Shown here one piece after another: positions 48,906 through 58,728 of a stretch of 62,104 nt of DNA. Below the pieces are notes generated by a model. That model had not been told where the DNA came from. It ran no database searches and worked only from the letters and a program-made list of their open reading frames with translations. Origin of the DNA: Telmatospirillum sp. (GTDB lineage Bacteria > Pseudomonadota > Alphaproteobacteria > CACIAM-22H2); contig JADCGL010000019.1 in assembly GCA_020248985.1 (NCBI GenBank), positions 1 through 62,104 of the forward strand. The letters are read 5' to 3'. The first letter of the stretch is position 1; every line of letters begins with the position of its first letter. The translations under genes were made by a program, and so were the position numbers.

Positions 48906-49919
48906 CTAGCTCCCGTTGCGGGCGTGCATCTCGGGCATCCAGATGTCGCGCCACGCGACGGGGGCCTGTTTGATGAGGCCCGCTTGCCGCATGAACTGGG
49001 CGAAGAACATCGAGCGGTTCGGCGTGGTGTCGAACGTCACGTTCGGATCGCGCAGGTTGTCGGCAAGTTCGCCCGCGTCCATATTCGTGCGCTGCGCGCG
49101 CAGGAAGATCTCGACCGAATTGCGCAGATCGCGGCGGATGCTTTCCATCGCTTCGTCGAGGGCGCCAAGCACCGCCGCCGTCGCATCCGGATGGCGCGCG
49201 CGAAACGCCATGCGCGCATAGACGACGTTCTGCGAGGCGGGTCCGTCGGTCACCGACGTGCTTTCGAATACGCGCGTGAGGCGCGGGTCGCGCATCTGCG
49301 TCCATTGCTGCGGCGGGCCCGACATGTGCGCCGTGATCTCGGTCTGCACGGCCCCCGACAGGGCCGCAAACGCGTCGGCATGCGAGATCTGCACCATGAT
49401 GTTTTCGTAGCGGTTCCACGCGTCGGGTCCGAATGCTTGAGCGGCCGCCATCTGCACCAGCATCGCCTGCAGGCCGACGCGCAATGCCGGCACCGCAATG
49501 CGGTCGTTCGGTCCGAAATCGCGGATCGTGTTCACGCGCGGATTGCGCGCGAACAGCATCTGCGGGATCGACGCCATCGAGGCAAGGGCGCGCGCTTCTT
49601 GCGGCGTGCCCTTGGTCTTCTCCCACAGCAGCACGGCCGGCGGCAGGCCGCCCGAGGCGAAATCGATCGAGTCCGACAGCAGCGCGTCGTTCATCGCCGT
49701 GCCGCCGCTGATCTGCGTCCATTCGAGGGCCACGTTGCGCAAGCCCGCGGCCGCCAGATGCTTTTCGACGAGTTTGGCTTCCTGGGCGATCACCAGCGGC
49801 ATCATCGACATGCCGGGCTGGATCGAAATGCGGAGCTTCGCAAGCGCTTGCGCGCGCGCGATCGACGGTGCGAACAGACCGGCGGCCGAACCACCAAGCA
49901 TGAAATGCCGACGCTGCAT
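48906..49919 (-). CDS. ABC transporter substrate-binding protein (NMT1/SsuA type)
   Basis: A 337-residue exported protein with a twin-arginine-like start, MQRRHFMLGGSAAGLFAPS, and cleavage near ARAQA. The fold resembles NitT/TauT solute receptors (ISIQPGMSMMPLVIAQEAKLVEKH, FASGGLPPAVLLWE). The ligand is unknown. No permease or ATPase genes are next to it, making it an orphan. AAGGGGG before the ATG supports the start. The gap to the divergent glycosyltransferase is 197 bases. Confidence 0.87.
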   Translation of the reverse strand: MQRRHFMLGGSAAGLFAPSIARAQALAKLRISIQPGMSMMPLVIAQEAKLVEKHLAAAGLRNVALEWTQISGGTAMNDALLSDSIDFASGGLPPAVLLWEKTKGTPQEARALASMASIPQMLFARNPRVNTIRDFGPNDRIAVPALRVGLQAMLVQMAAAQAFGPDAWNRYENIMVQISHADAFAALSGAVQTEITAHMSGPPQQWTQMRDPRLTRVFESTSVTDGPASQNVVYARMAFRARHPDATAAVLGALDEAMESIRRDLRNSVEIFLRAQRTNMDAGELADNLRDPNVTFDTTPNRSMFFAQFMRQAGLIKQAPVAWRDIWMPEMHARNGS

Positions 49920-50116
49920 GCGACGTTTCCCCCTTCGCTGCCGCACCGCCCGGTTCTGTTTCGTTTTGACGGCGGCGCAGAAGGCAAGACTACCGCTTTT
50001 CGGATGCAGCGTCGCCCGGCTTGTGTTCCCAGTCGCGAGTCCCAGGTCTTGTATCGCCGCACGCGCGCGCGCATTCTTGGCCGCAACTTTGCGATTCTGG
50101 CCTGCCATCGGAACCC

Positions 50117-52240
50117 ATGCCGCCCAAACCGCCTGCCCGCCTCTCGCCGACCATGGCCAAACTGCAGCAGGCCGTCGCCCTGCACCAGTCGGGCAAACTG
50201 GCCGAGGCCTCCGCGCTCTATCGCGAAGTGCTGCGCGTCGAGCCGCAGAATTTCGATGCGCTGCATCTGTCGGGCGTGGCCCAACGCGCTCAGGGCAATG
50301 CCGCCGTCGCGGTCGATCTGATCGGGCGCGCGCTTGCGCGCGTCAAAGGCCGCAGTGCGGCTGCCAACTACAATCTCGGCAACGCGCTCGGCGATCTGGG
50401 GCGCCATGCCGAAACGCTCGCGGCCGTCGACCGCGCGCTTGCCCTCGAGCCCAACTATGCCGAAGCGCACCATCTGCGCGCGGTTGCCTTGCGCCATCTT
50501 GGCCGCAGCGACGCGGCGATCGCTTCTTGCGCCAAGGCGATAGGCCTCGCGCCCAAGGCCGCCTACGCGCACAACGAAATGGGCGTGATCCTCGCGGGCC
50601 TCGAACGGCACGAGGAAGCGCTCGGCCATTACGAGCGGGCTCTTGCCTGCGATCCGCGCCATCTGCATGCCACGCACAATCGCGGCGTGGCCTTGCGCAT
50701 GCTCGGCCGCGCCGACGAGGCGCTGGCAGCCTATGCCCAAGCGCTCGCCCTCAAGCCCGATTTTGCGGAAGCAGTGGCGAGCCTTGCGATCCTGCAGCAA
50801 TTGCTGAAGCGCCCGGTCGAGGCGGCGGCAAGCTACGAACGTTTGCTCGCCCTTGCCCCCGACTACGATTTTGCGCTCGGCAGCATGCTTTCCGAACGGC
50901 TGCTGGCCTGCGATTGGCGCGACTACGACACTTTGTGCGCGCGCATTGCGGATGCCACACGGGCCGGCAAGCGGGCCGACAAACCTTTCACGCTGATGGC
51001 GTTCAGCGACGATCCGGCCTTGCATCTGCAAAGTGCGCGCATCTTCGCGGCGTCGCGCTACACGCGCGCGGCGACGGCCGCATCCCCCTTGCCGGCGCAT
51101 GCCGCGGCACCGGCCAAGCGCCTCAAAATCGCCTATATTTCGGCCGATTTTCGCGACCATGCTGTCGCGTACCTCATCGCCAATCTTTTCGAAGCGCACG
51201 ACCGCAGCCGCTTCGAAATCCACGGCATATCGGTCGGGCCCGACAGCGACGGGGCCATGCGCAAACGCCTCGTCGCCGCGTTCGACGATTTCGCCGACAT
51301 GCGCGCCAAGAACGACATCGAGATCGCCGGCTTCATGCGCGAGCGCAACTACGACATCGTCGTCGACCTGATGGGCTACACGGCCGATGCGCGCACGGGC
51401 GTGCTCGCCCGGCGCGTGGCGCCCGTGCAGGTCAATTATTTGGGCTATCCTGGCACGATGGGGGCCGATTTCATCGACTATATCCTCGTCGATTCGACCG
51501 TGGCGCCGGCGGGCAGCGACGCGCACTTCGCCGAAAAGATCGTGCGGCTGCCGCATTGCTACCAGGCGAACGACGCCAAGCGCATCGTGGCCCCGCAAGC
51601 GCCGACGCGCGCGCAAGCGGGCTTGCCCGAGGGCGCTTTCGTGTTCTGCTGCTTCAACAATGCCTGGAAAATTTCGCCCGGCATTTTTGCGCTGTGGATG
51701 CGGCTTTTGCGCCGCATCGAGGGCAGCGTGTTGTGGCTGCTCGCAACCAACGACGCGGCCGTGGCGAATTTGCGCGCGGCCGCCGCCGGCCACGGCATCG
51801 ATCCGGCACGCCTTGTATTCGCACCCCACGCCAAACATGCCGAGCATCTGGCGCGCCACGTGCTGGCAGATCTGTTCGTCGACACCTTCCCCTACAATGC
51901 GCACACCACGGCCAGCGACGCGTTGTGGATGGGGGTGCCGCTGCTGACCTATGCCGGGCGCAGCTTCCCCGCGCGCGTGGCGGCGAGTTTGCTGCGCAGC
52001 GTCGGCATGCCGGAAATGGTGATGCCCTCGCTCGACGCGTACGAGGCCGAAGCCGTGAGCCTTGCCGCGAGCCCCGCGCGGCTTGCGGGCTTGCGCGCGA
52101 AGCTCGCGCAGAACCGCAGCACTGCGCCCTTGTTCGACATCGACCTCTTCCGCCGCGGCATCGAGAGTGCCTTCGAGACGATGCAGGCGCGTGCCGCCGC
52201 TGGCCAAACACCGGCCGCCTTCGACGTCGTGCTGCCATGA
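50117..52240 (+). CDS. TPR protein with OGT-type (GT41) glycosyltransferase domain 1
   Basis: Residues 10-270 form several TPR units (for example PNYAEAHHLRAVALRHLG). The C-terminal half carries the SPINDLY/OGT catalytic region: ISADFRDHAVAYL, VDLMGYTADAR, NYLGYPGTMGADFIDY, FNNAWKISP and NAHTTASDALWMGVPLLT, then FPARVAASLL. This complete motif set suggests an active UDP-sugar O-glycosyltransferase. Targets may be flagellin or other proteins, but none is shown. It overlaps the next gene by ATGA. Length 707. Confidence 0.9.
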   Translation: MPPKPPARLSPTMAKLQQAVALHQSGKLAEASALYREVLRVEPQNFDALHLSGVAQRAQGNAAVAVDLIGRALARVKGRSAAANYNLGNALGDLGRHAETLAAVDRALALEPNYAEAHHLRAVALRHLGRSDAAIASCAKAIGLAPKAAYAHNEMGVILAGLERHEEALGHYERALACDPRHLHATHNRGVALRMLGRADEALAAYAQALALKPDFAEAVASLAILQQLLKRPVEAAASYERLLALAPDYDFALGSMLSERLLACDWRDYDTLCARIADATRAGKRADKPFTLMAFSDDPALHLQSARIFAASRYTRAATAASPLPAHAAAPAKRLKIAYISADFRDHAVAYLIANLFEAHDRSRFEIHGISVGPDSDGAMRKRLVAAFDDFADMRAKNDIEIAGFMRERNYDIVVDLMGYTADARTGVLARRVAPVQVNYLGYPGTMGADFIDYILVDSTVAPAGSDAHFAEKIVRLPHCYQANDAKRIVAPQAPTRAQAGLPEGAFVFCCFNNAWKISPGIFALWMRLLRRIEGSVLWLLATNDAAVANLRAAAAGHGIDPARLVFAPHAKHAEHLARHVLADLFVDTFPYNAHTTASDALWMGVPLLTYAGRSFPARVAASLLRSVGMPEMVMPSLDAYEAEAVSLAASPARLAGLRAKLAQNRSTAPLFDIDLFRRGIESAFETMQARAAAGQTPAAFDVVLP

Positions 52241-54621
52241 CCGACGCATCGACCGAAGTGCCCGAATTGCTGCTGGCCGCGATCGCCGCACACAAAAACG
52301 GCGATCTTGCCGCCGCCGAAAAGGGCTATCGCGCCATTCTCGAACGCGACGCGGCCCATCCCGATGCGAACCACAATCTCGGCGCGTTGCTGATGGTGCA
52401 GCGCAATTTCGCCGAAGGGCTGAAGCGCCTCAAAGCAGCGCTCGAAACCAAGCCGGTCGAAGGCCAGTTCTGGTTCTCCTATGCGGATGCGCTGCTGCGC
52501 ATCGGCCAGGCCAAAGAGGCGATGTCGGTGCTGCGCCAGGGCGCCCAGCGCGGCCTCGGCGGGCCGCAGTTCGAAATGCTCGTCAAACAGTCGCAGATCG
52601 CGCTGATGTCGATCCCGGCGCCGACGGCGAAGCCTGCGGCCCCGCGCAAAAAGACCGCCGCCGACATTCCGGCCCTCATCGAAAACGCGATGAAGCTGCA
52701 CGGCAGCGGCCAGCTTGCCAAGGCGGCGGCGCAGTACCACGAGATCCTCGGCATCGACCCGCGCAATGCGGGCGCATTGCATCTGGCGGGCGTGGTCGCC
52801 CACCAATCGCAGAAGCCCGCACTGGCGCTCGAACTGATCAACGCCGCGATCGCGATCAACCCGGCAGCGCCCGAGTTCCACGGCAATCTCGGCGTCGTGT
52901 TGCGCGAGATGCACCGCATCGAAGCGGCGGCCGAGGCCTATCGCAAGGCGATCGAGCTCAATCCCGGCTACGCCGAAGCGCACAACAATCTCGGCAACGC
53001 GCTGCGCGATCTCGAGCGCTTCGAGGAGGCGGCCAAAAGCTATGCGCGCGCCATCGAGCTGCAGCCGCGCAACGCCGACTACCATTGCAACGCCGCCGAC
53101 GTGCACCAGGAAATGGGCCGCTTCGAGCAGGCCTTCGAGCACTACAACGAAGCGCTGCGCCTCAACCCGTCGCATCCCAAGGCGCGCATGAATCTGGCGA
53201 CCGCGTATTTTTCGTACGAAGACATCCCGAACGCGATCGCGCTCTACCGCCAAGCGATCGAGCTCGGGCCCAACGTCGCCTTGCTGCACAACAATCTCGG
53301 CATGGCGCTGCAGGCGCAGGCGAACCACGACGGAGCACTCGCCTGCTTCGCGCGCGCGGTCGAACTGCGCCCGACCTACTACGAGGCGCACAACAATCTT
53401 CTGCTGGCGCAGCATTACGCGCCGCAGATTTCCAAGCAGGACATGGTCGATGCGGCCAAGCGCTTTGCGCAGAGCCTGCCGGCGCGCCCGCCGGCAACCG
53501 CTTACGCCAACACGCGCGAGCCCGAGCGCAAACTGCGCGTGGGCTTCGTGTCGCCCGATCTGCGCACGCACCCGGTCGGGTTCTTCCTCGACGGCTTCAT
53601 GGCCGCCTACGACCGCGCCAATTTCGACATCTTCTGCTATTCGAACGGCGGGCGCGAAGATGCGCTGACCAAGCGCCTGCGCGACCATTCGGCCGGCTGG
53701 CGCAACATCGTGGGCCTGTCGGACCGCGACGCGGCCGCCGCCATCCGCAACGACCGCATCGACATCTTGGTCGATCTCGCGGGCCACACAGCCAAAAACC
53801 GACTGCCGCTGTTCGCCCTCAAGCCAGCACCCGTGCAGGCCAGTTGGCTCGGCTATTTCGGCACGACGGGCCTCATCGAGATCGACGCCGTGTTGCTCGA
53901 CGATGCGACCGTGCTGCCCGACGAAGAAGACATGTTCGTCGAACAGATCGTGCGCCTGCCGGGCGGGCGCTTCTGCTACACGGCCCCCGACTACGCGCCG
54001 CCCGTGCGCCCGTCGCCGCATCTGGCCAAGGGCTACGTCACGTTCGGCAGCTTCAACAATCTCTCGAAAGTCACGACCGAGGTGCTCGGCGTGTGGGCGC
54101 AGATATTGTCGAACGCGCCCACCGCCCGGCTCGTGCTCAAATGGAAGACGCTCAAATTCGACGGCGAGCGCGCGCGCGTGGCTGCGGCCTTTGCGGCGGC
54201 CGGAGGCGACGCGAGCCGCCTCGACCTGCGCGGCCCCAGCAGCCACGCCAAGATGCTCGACGAATACGGCGACATCGACGTGGCCCTCGACCCGTTTCCG
54301 TTCAGCGGCGGCCTTACCTCGTGCGAGGCTTTGTGGATGGGCGTGCCCGTGCTGACCATGCCCGGTACGCGCCCCGTCTCGCGCCAGACGCTGGGATTTC
54401 TAAGCGCCGTCGATCTCGAAGGCGATTTTGCGGTCGTTTCGGGCGAGGCTTACGTGGCGCGCGCAGTCGAACTTGCAGCCGACCCGAGCGAACTCGAAAG
54501 CTTCCGCAAAATCCTGCGCCCGCGCCTGCAGGCGTCGGCCTTGTGCGACGCCCCCGCCTTCGCCCGCAACCTCGAGGCCGCCTGGCGCGATCTCTGGCGC
54601 GCGTGGTGCGCCAAGGGTTAG
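52237..54621 (+). CDS. TPR protein with OGT-type (GT41) glycosyltransferase domain 2
   Basis: The 794-residue protein has a short N-terminal TPR-like section, a Lys/Pro linker (about residues 120-150), a longer TPR array (about 150-410) with regular NPGYAEAHNNLGNALRDLE units, and a GT41 domain (about 430-790): VSPDLRTHPVGFF, VDLAGHTAKNR, GSFNNLSKV and DPFPFSGGLTSCEALWMGVPVLTMPG. It is related to the first gene but not a recent copy. It converges with the third gene with a four-base overlap of stops. Confidence 0.9.
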   Translation: MTDASTEVPELLLAAIAAHKNGDLAAAEKGYRAILERDAAHPDANHNLGALLMVQRNFAEGLKRLKAALETKPVEGQFWFSYADALLRIGQAKEAMSVLRQGAQRGLGGPQFEMLVKQSQIALMSIPAPTAKPAAPRKKTAADIPALIENAMKLHGSGQLAKAAAQYHEILGIDPRNAGALHLAGVVAHQSQKPALALELINAAIAINPAAPEFHGNLGVVLREMHRIEAAAEAYRKAIELNPGYAEAHNNLGNALRDLERFEEAAKSYARAIELQPRNADYHCNAADVHQEMGRFEQAFEHYNEALRLNPSHPKARMNLATAYFSYEDIPNAIALYRQAIELGPNVALLHNNLGMALQAQANHDGALACFARAVELRPTYYEAHNNLLLAQHYAPQISKQDMVDAAKRFAQSLPARPPATAYANTREPERKLRVGFVSPDLRTHPVGFFLDGFMAAYDRANFDIFCYSNGGREDALTKRLRDHSAGWRNIVGLSDRDAAAAIRNDRIDILVDLAGHTAKNRLPLFALKPAPVQASWLGYFGTTGLIEIDAVLLDDATVLPDEEDMFVEQIVRLPGGRFCYTAPDYAPPVRPSPHLAKGYVTFGSFNNLSKVTTEVLGVWAQILSNAPTARLVLKWKTLKFDGERARVAAAFAAAGGDASRLDLRGPSSHAKMLDEYGDIDVALDPFPFSGGLTSCEALWMGVPVLTMPGTRPVSRQTLGFLSAVDLEGDFAVVSGEAYVARAVELAADPSELESFRKILRPRLQASALCDAPAFARNLEAAWRDLWRAWCAKG

Positions 54622-56801
54622 GCTTTTTTCGCGACCCACGCGCGCCACATGTCGCGCAGCGCTTTTTCGACGTTGCGTGCGTAGCGGGCTTCGTCCATCA
54701 GGGCGCTTTTTTCGACGATCGCGCGTTGGCCCAAGCGGCGGCGGTTGAGAGCGGAGATGCTGCCCGCCAAACCCACCGCCAGTTCCACGTAATGCGCTTC
54801 GTCTTTGGCGATGAGGTCGGTGAGGCCCGCGGCGGTCGAGAGCGAATAACCCATACGCGCGAAAAACGCGTCGCCGGGCATCGTCACCATCGGCACGCCC
54901 ATCCACAGCACGTCGCAGGTGGTGGTGCCGCCGTTCGCCGGGAACGGATCAAGGGCGACGTCGATCTCGTGGTAGCGAAGATATTGTTTGGCATAGTCGC
55001 GGCCCACAAGATCGAGGCGCTGCACGGGAATGCCCGCATCGGCCGCTTTCTTGAGAAACGCTTTGCGCAGCTGCGGATGCTCGACGTCTTTGGCTTCGAT
55101 CAAGAGGCGCGCGGTCGGAACGCGCGCCAGGATGCGGCCCCACACGCGCAACGCCGTCGTCGAGAGTTTCGCCAAATTGTTGCAGGTGCCGTAGGTCACG
55201 TAGCCGTTGCGCAAGGCGGGCGTGGGCAGCGGCGCGTAGGCTTCGCTGCCGCGCCGCTCGGGATGGCGGATCATCGGCCGGTAGACGCAGAAAATATCCG
55301 GCAGGCGGTAGAGTTTTTCCGAATAGAGCTTCTCGGCCCCCGGCGGGTCGGTGAGCGGATCGCTCAGGCGCCAGCCCATCGATTTGAGGCCGGTCGTGTT
55401 CGGATTGCCGAGCCACGTGACCTGCACGGGCGCGGCCTCGCGCGCGAACGCCATCAAGCGGTTGCCGGCCGTGTGGCCCGCAATGTCGAACAGAATGTCG
55501 ATGCGGTCGTTGCGGATCGCGTCGGCGGTTTCGGCGTCCGGCATCGTCGAGACGTCGCGCCATTGCGCGGTGTGCGACCGCAGCCGCGTGCCCACCGCAT
55601 CGTCGGCGCCGAATTTCGTCGAATAGGCGGTGAGCGGGAAATTCGCCTTGTCGAGATGCGCCCAGAGCGGCTCGACGAAATAGCTGCAGGCATGGTCGCG
55701 GAAATCGCCGGACACGAAGCCGACGCGCAAGGGGCGCTCGGGATCGCGGTCGTTGGCGAACACGGGCTTGGCCGGGCGCACGGGGGCCTCGAAGCGCTCG
55801 GCGAAGCGGAAATGCTCGGCCGCCACGTCGGCGGGGCTGTAGGCGTCCGAATACTGGATCGTCACCAGGATGTTCTGGTAGGCGAGCTGGTCGGCGGGCT
55901 TGAGCTTGATCACTTCGCGATAGCACGCGACCGCCTCGTCGAGACGGCCCTGCTGTTTGAGCGCGTTGCCGAGATTGAGATGCGCGGACGCATTGGCCGG
56001 CAAGAGCTTGATTGCGGCCCGCGCGGCGGCTTCGGCCCGGCCCGGCGTTTCGCCGAGCGCACCGGCGAGATTGACCCACGCCTCGGGCCGCTTGTTGTCG
56101 ACTGCAAGCGCGAGTTCGGCGAAGCGCTGAGCGTCCGGTCCGCGCTGCAACGCGATCATCATGCTGCTCAAATTCGACATCGCAACCGGGCTCACGGGCG
56201 CAAGCCAAATCGCGCGCAGATTGGCCTCGACCGCCTGCGGATAGCGGCGCAACGCCTTCAGCGTGACGGCGGCAACCGCCAGCGCATCGGGATAGACCGG
56301 CAGAGCCGCAAGGGCGGCCCCGCACGCCGCGTCGGCGCGCGCATATTCGCCCTTGGTGTAGAGCGCCAAGGCCGCATGCACGGTCGCTTCGACGGTCATC
56401 GTGCCCTCGGGCGAGGTCACGGTCAGCTTTTTGGCTTTGGCCTCGCATTCGGGATCGGCGACAAGCGCCGTGGCGCTCGCGAATTTGGTGCGCAATTGGG
56501 CGATCGAATCGTTGAGCACGGCGCGCAGTTCGGGCGTGCGCAGCCCCCGCGCAAACGCGATCGCGCACAGCACGTAGGCCGCCCAATCATCGCCCCGGAC
56601 CTGCATGTTGCGCGCGAGCGGCAGCAAGGACGGCGTGTGGCGGCGCTGAATCACGAGCGCCCACATCGCGTCGCTGGCTTCCGACGTGCCCGTGGCGGTC
56701 AAAGCGGGGGCGATTTGGGCCGAAATCGCGTCGAGTTCGGCGGCCGAAAACGCCGCGTCGGACTCCAGACGGTGCAGGATCGATTCGAAGTCGGTGCTCA
56801 T
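54618..56801 (-). CDS. TPR protein with OGT-type (GT41) glycosyltransferase domain 3
   Basis: The 727-residue protein starts with a helical region unlike its neighbours (about residues 1-130), then TPR units (about 130-310) and a GT41 domain with SGDFRDHACSYFV, FDIAGHTAGNR, YGTCNNLAKL and DPFPANGGTTTCDVLWMGVPMVTMPG. A hairpin lies directly upstream of its start. This gene is divergent from the next TPR protein and converges with the second OGT gene. Confidence 0.88.
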   Translation of the reverse strand: MSTDFESILHRLESDAAFSAAELDAISAQIAPALTATGTSEASDAMWALVIQRRHTPSLLPLARNMQVRGDDWAAYVLCAIAFARGLRTPELRAVLNDSIAQLRTKFASATALVADPECEAKAKKLTVTSPEGTMTVEATVHAALALYTKGEYARADAACGAALAALPVYPDALAVAAVTLKALRRYPQAVEANLRAIWLAPVSPVAMSNLSSMMIALQRGPDAQRFAELALAVDNKRPEAWVNLAGALGETPGRAEAAARAAIKLLPANASAHLNLGNALKQQGRLDEAVACYREVIKLKPADQLAYQNILVTIQYSDAYSPADVAAEHFRFAERFEAPVRPAKPVFANDRDPERPLRVGFVSGDFRDHACSYFVEPLWAHLDKANFPLTAYSTKFGADDAVGTRLRSHTAQWRDVSTMPDAETADAIRNDRIDILFDIAGHTAGNRLMAFAREAAPVQVTWLGNPNTTGLKSMGWRLSDPLTDPPGAEKLYSEKLYRLPDIFCVYRPMIRHPERRGSEAYAPLPTPALRNGYVTYGTCNNLAKLSTTALRVWGRILARVPTARLLIEAKDVEHPQLRKAFLKKAADAGIPVQRLDLVGRDYAKQYLRYHEIDVALDPFPANGGTTTCDVLWMGVPMVTMPGDAFFARMGYSLSTAAGLTDLIAKDEAHYVELAVGLAGSISALNRRRLGQRAIVEKSALMDEARYARNVEKALRDMWRAWVAKKA

Positions 56802-56803
56802 GG

Positions 56804-56825
56804 CCCGTTCGCCCGCGCGAACGGG
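56804..56825 (-). repeat. GC-rich hairpin before the third OGT-type gene
   Basis: CCCGTTCG and CGAACGGG form an 8-bp stem with a six-base loop. The repeat begins two bases before the start codon of the minus-strand gene, so as RNA it would cover the ribosome-binding region. It could reduce translation or be a binding site for a regulator. Without a T-run it is not a terminator. Confidence 0.55.
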
Positions 56826-56900
56826 GGCCGTGCTTTTGCCGCGCGCGCGCGTTTCTGATAGGATTCGCGTTGCCTCAACATTTGCGGAACTGCCGGATCA

Positions 56901-58718
56901 GTGCAAGACATATCGCCGCCTATTTCCCCGCCTGTTTCAGTGTCGGGAACGCTTGAAGCGGCACTCGAGCGGCATCGCGCGGGCGATCTGGCGGCGGCTG
57001 CCCCGCTCTACGACCGCGTGCTGGCCGCGGACCCGCTGAATTTCGACGCCCTGCATCTCAAAGGCGCGTTGCTGCGCAAAAGCGGCAACGCGAAAGCGGC
57101 CGTGGCCGCGATCGAAAAAGCCATCGCCGCCCACCCAACGCGCAGCGATTCGGCGGCGCTCAATCTCGCCAACGCGCTGTTCGACTGCGCGCGCTACGAA
57201 GAGGCCGCCAAGCACTATGCGCGCGCGCTGGCGCTCGCCCCCAACGACGCGGTCGCGCAGGCACGCTACGCCGACGCGCTGCAGATGTCGGGCAACACCG
57301 AAGGCGGCATTGCGGCCTATCGCCGGGCGCTGGCACTGGCGCCGGGCGATTCCAACAGCTGGCACAATCTGGCCCACGCGCTGCAGAAGGCCGACCGGCC
57401 GCAGGAAGCGCTCGAGGCCGCCCAGCGCGCACTGGCGCTGCGGCCCGACTATCCCGAAGCACTCAATGCCTGCGGCAACGCGCTGGTCAGCCTCGACCGG
57501 CCGAAGGAAGCCCTCCCCTTTTATCGGCGCGCCATCGCGGGCAAACCCGATTTCGCCGAACTCTACGGCAATCTCGGCAACGCATTGCGTGCCTTGGGCC
57601 TGCGCGATGAAGCGCGCGAAAGCTACGACCGCGCGGTGGCGCTGAACGAAGCGGCGCCAGACGCGGCCAAGGAGCTTTCGGTCGCCTACTACAACCGCGC
57701 CAATCTCGCCCTCGACACGCTCGACCACAAAGCGGCCCTCGCGGATTTCGAGCGCGCGATCCAGCACGACCCCGACAGCACAATGGCGAACCTCAACGCC
57801 GCCCTCACGCGCCTGCAGGGCGGCGACTTCAAGCGCGGCTGGTCGGACTATGAATGGCGCTGGCGCGACAGCGGCCTTGCCTCGAGCCGTCGCAAATTCG
57901 AAGTCCCGCGCTGGACCGGCGAGGCCGATCCCAAAGGCAAGCGCATCCTGCTTTACGCCGAGCAGGGTTTCGGCGACACGCTGCAGTTCGTGCGCTACGC
58001 GCCGATGGCGGCGGCACGCGGTGCCCATGTGGTGCTCGAAGTGCAGCCGCCCTTGCGCCGCCTGCTCGACGGCTTTGCCGGTGCCGCGCAAATCGTCGCG
58101 CGCGGGGAGCCCGTGCCGGCCGTCGATTTCGAATGCCCGCTTCTGAGCCTGCCGCTCGCCTTCAAGACCGATCTCGACAGCGTGCCGGCCCCGCTCGGCT
58201 ATCTCAAAGCCGAGGCGGCCGCGGTCGATGTGTGGCAGAAACGCCTGGGTGCGAAGGCGGGTCCGCGCATCGGCTTCGTGTGTTCGGGCAGCGCCACGCA
58301 CAAAAACGACAAGAACCGCTCGATCGCGATGCGCAACATGCTGGCGATCGCCCCCGAGGGCATGGCTTTCGTTTGCCTGCAGAAGGAACTGCGGCCCGCA
58401 GACGCGGCCTTTCTGCGCAGCCGCCGCGACGTGCCGTTTTTCGGCGACACGCTGGCCGATTTCGCCGACACGGCCGCCTTGATCGCCAATATGGATCTGG
58501 TTGTGACGGTCGATACGTCGGTGGCCCATCTCGCGGGCGCGTTGGGCAAGCCCACCTGGGTGCTGCTCCCCTACAACCCGGACTGGCGCTGGCTCCTGGG
58601 CCGCGCCGACAGCCCGTGGTATCCGAACATGCGGCTGTTCCGCCAGAAGCATATCGGCGCTTGGGCCGCCGTGCTCGACGAGGTCGGTGCCGCTTTGCGC
58701 ACCCTGCCCCCGCCATGA
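56901..58718 (+). CDS. TPR protein with GT9-like C-terminal domain
   Basis: The 605-residue protein has TPR units from about residues 15 to 310 and a C-terminal domain resembling ADP-heptose-type glycosyltransferases (GT9): LLYAEQGFGDTLQFVRYA, VVLEVQPPLRRL, HKNDKNRSIAMRN, VVTVDTSVAHLAGALGKPTW and DSPWYPNMRLFRQ. Its start is GTG, with a weak GGA ribosome site. The last part is closely similar to that of the next gene, indicating common descent. It is separated from the next gene by ten bases. Confidence 0.88.
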   Translation: MQDISPPISPPVSVSGTLEAALERHRAGDLAAAAPLYDRVLAADPLNFDALHLKGALLRKSGNAKAAVAAIEKAIAAHPTRSDSAALNLANALFDCARYEEAAKHYARALALAPNDAVAQARYADALQMSGNTEGGIAAYRRALALAPGDSNSWHNLAHALQKADRPQEALEAAQRALALRPDYPEALNACGNALVSLDRPKEALPFYRRAIAGKPDFAELYGNLGNALRALGLRDEARESYDRAVALNEAAPDAAKELSVAYYNRANLALDTLDHKAALADFERAIQHDPDSTMANLNAALTRLQGGDFKRGWSDYEWRWRDSGLASSRRKFEVPRWTGEADPKGKRILLYAEQGFGDTLQFVRYAPMAAARGAHVVLEVQPPLRRLLDGFAGAAQIVARGEPVPAVDFECPLLSLPLAFKTDLDSVPAPLGYLKAEAAAVDVWQKRLGAKAGPRIGFVCSGSATHKNDKNRSIAMRNMLAIAPEGMAFVCLQKELRPADAAFLRSRRDVPFFGDTLADFADTAALIANMDLVVTVDTSVAHLAGALGKPTWVLLPYNPDWRWLLGRADSPWYPNMRLFRQKHIGAWAAVLDEVGAALRTLPPP

Positions 58719-58728
58719 AGCCCGCGCC

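Noticed and set aside
48605-48973. A 122-codon frame in the gene-free region
   Set aside because: Arg/Ser-rich without family features. It runs into the antisense of the substrate-binding gene and lacks a ribosome site.
49802-52291. A long minus-strand frame opposite the first OGT-type gene
   Set aside because: No motif or ribosome site, and it is fully covered by the clear GT41 gene on the other strand.
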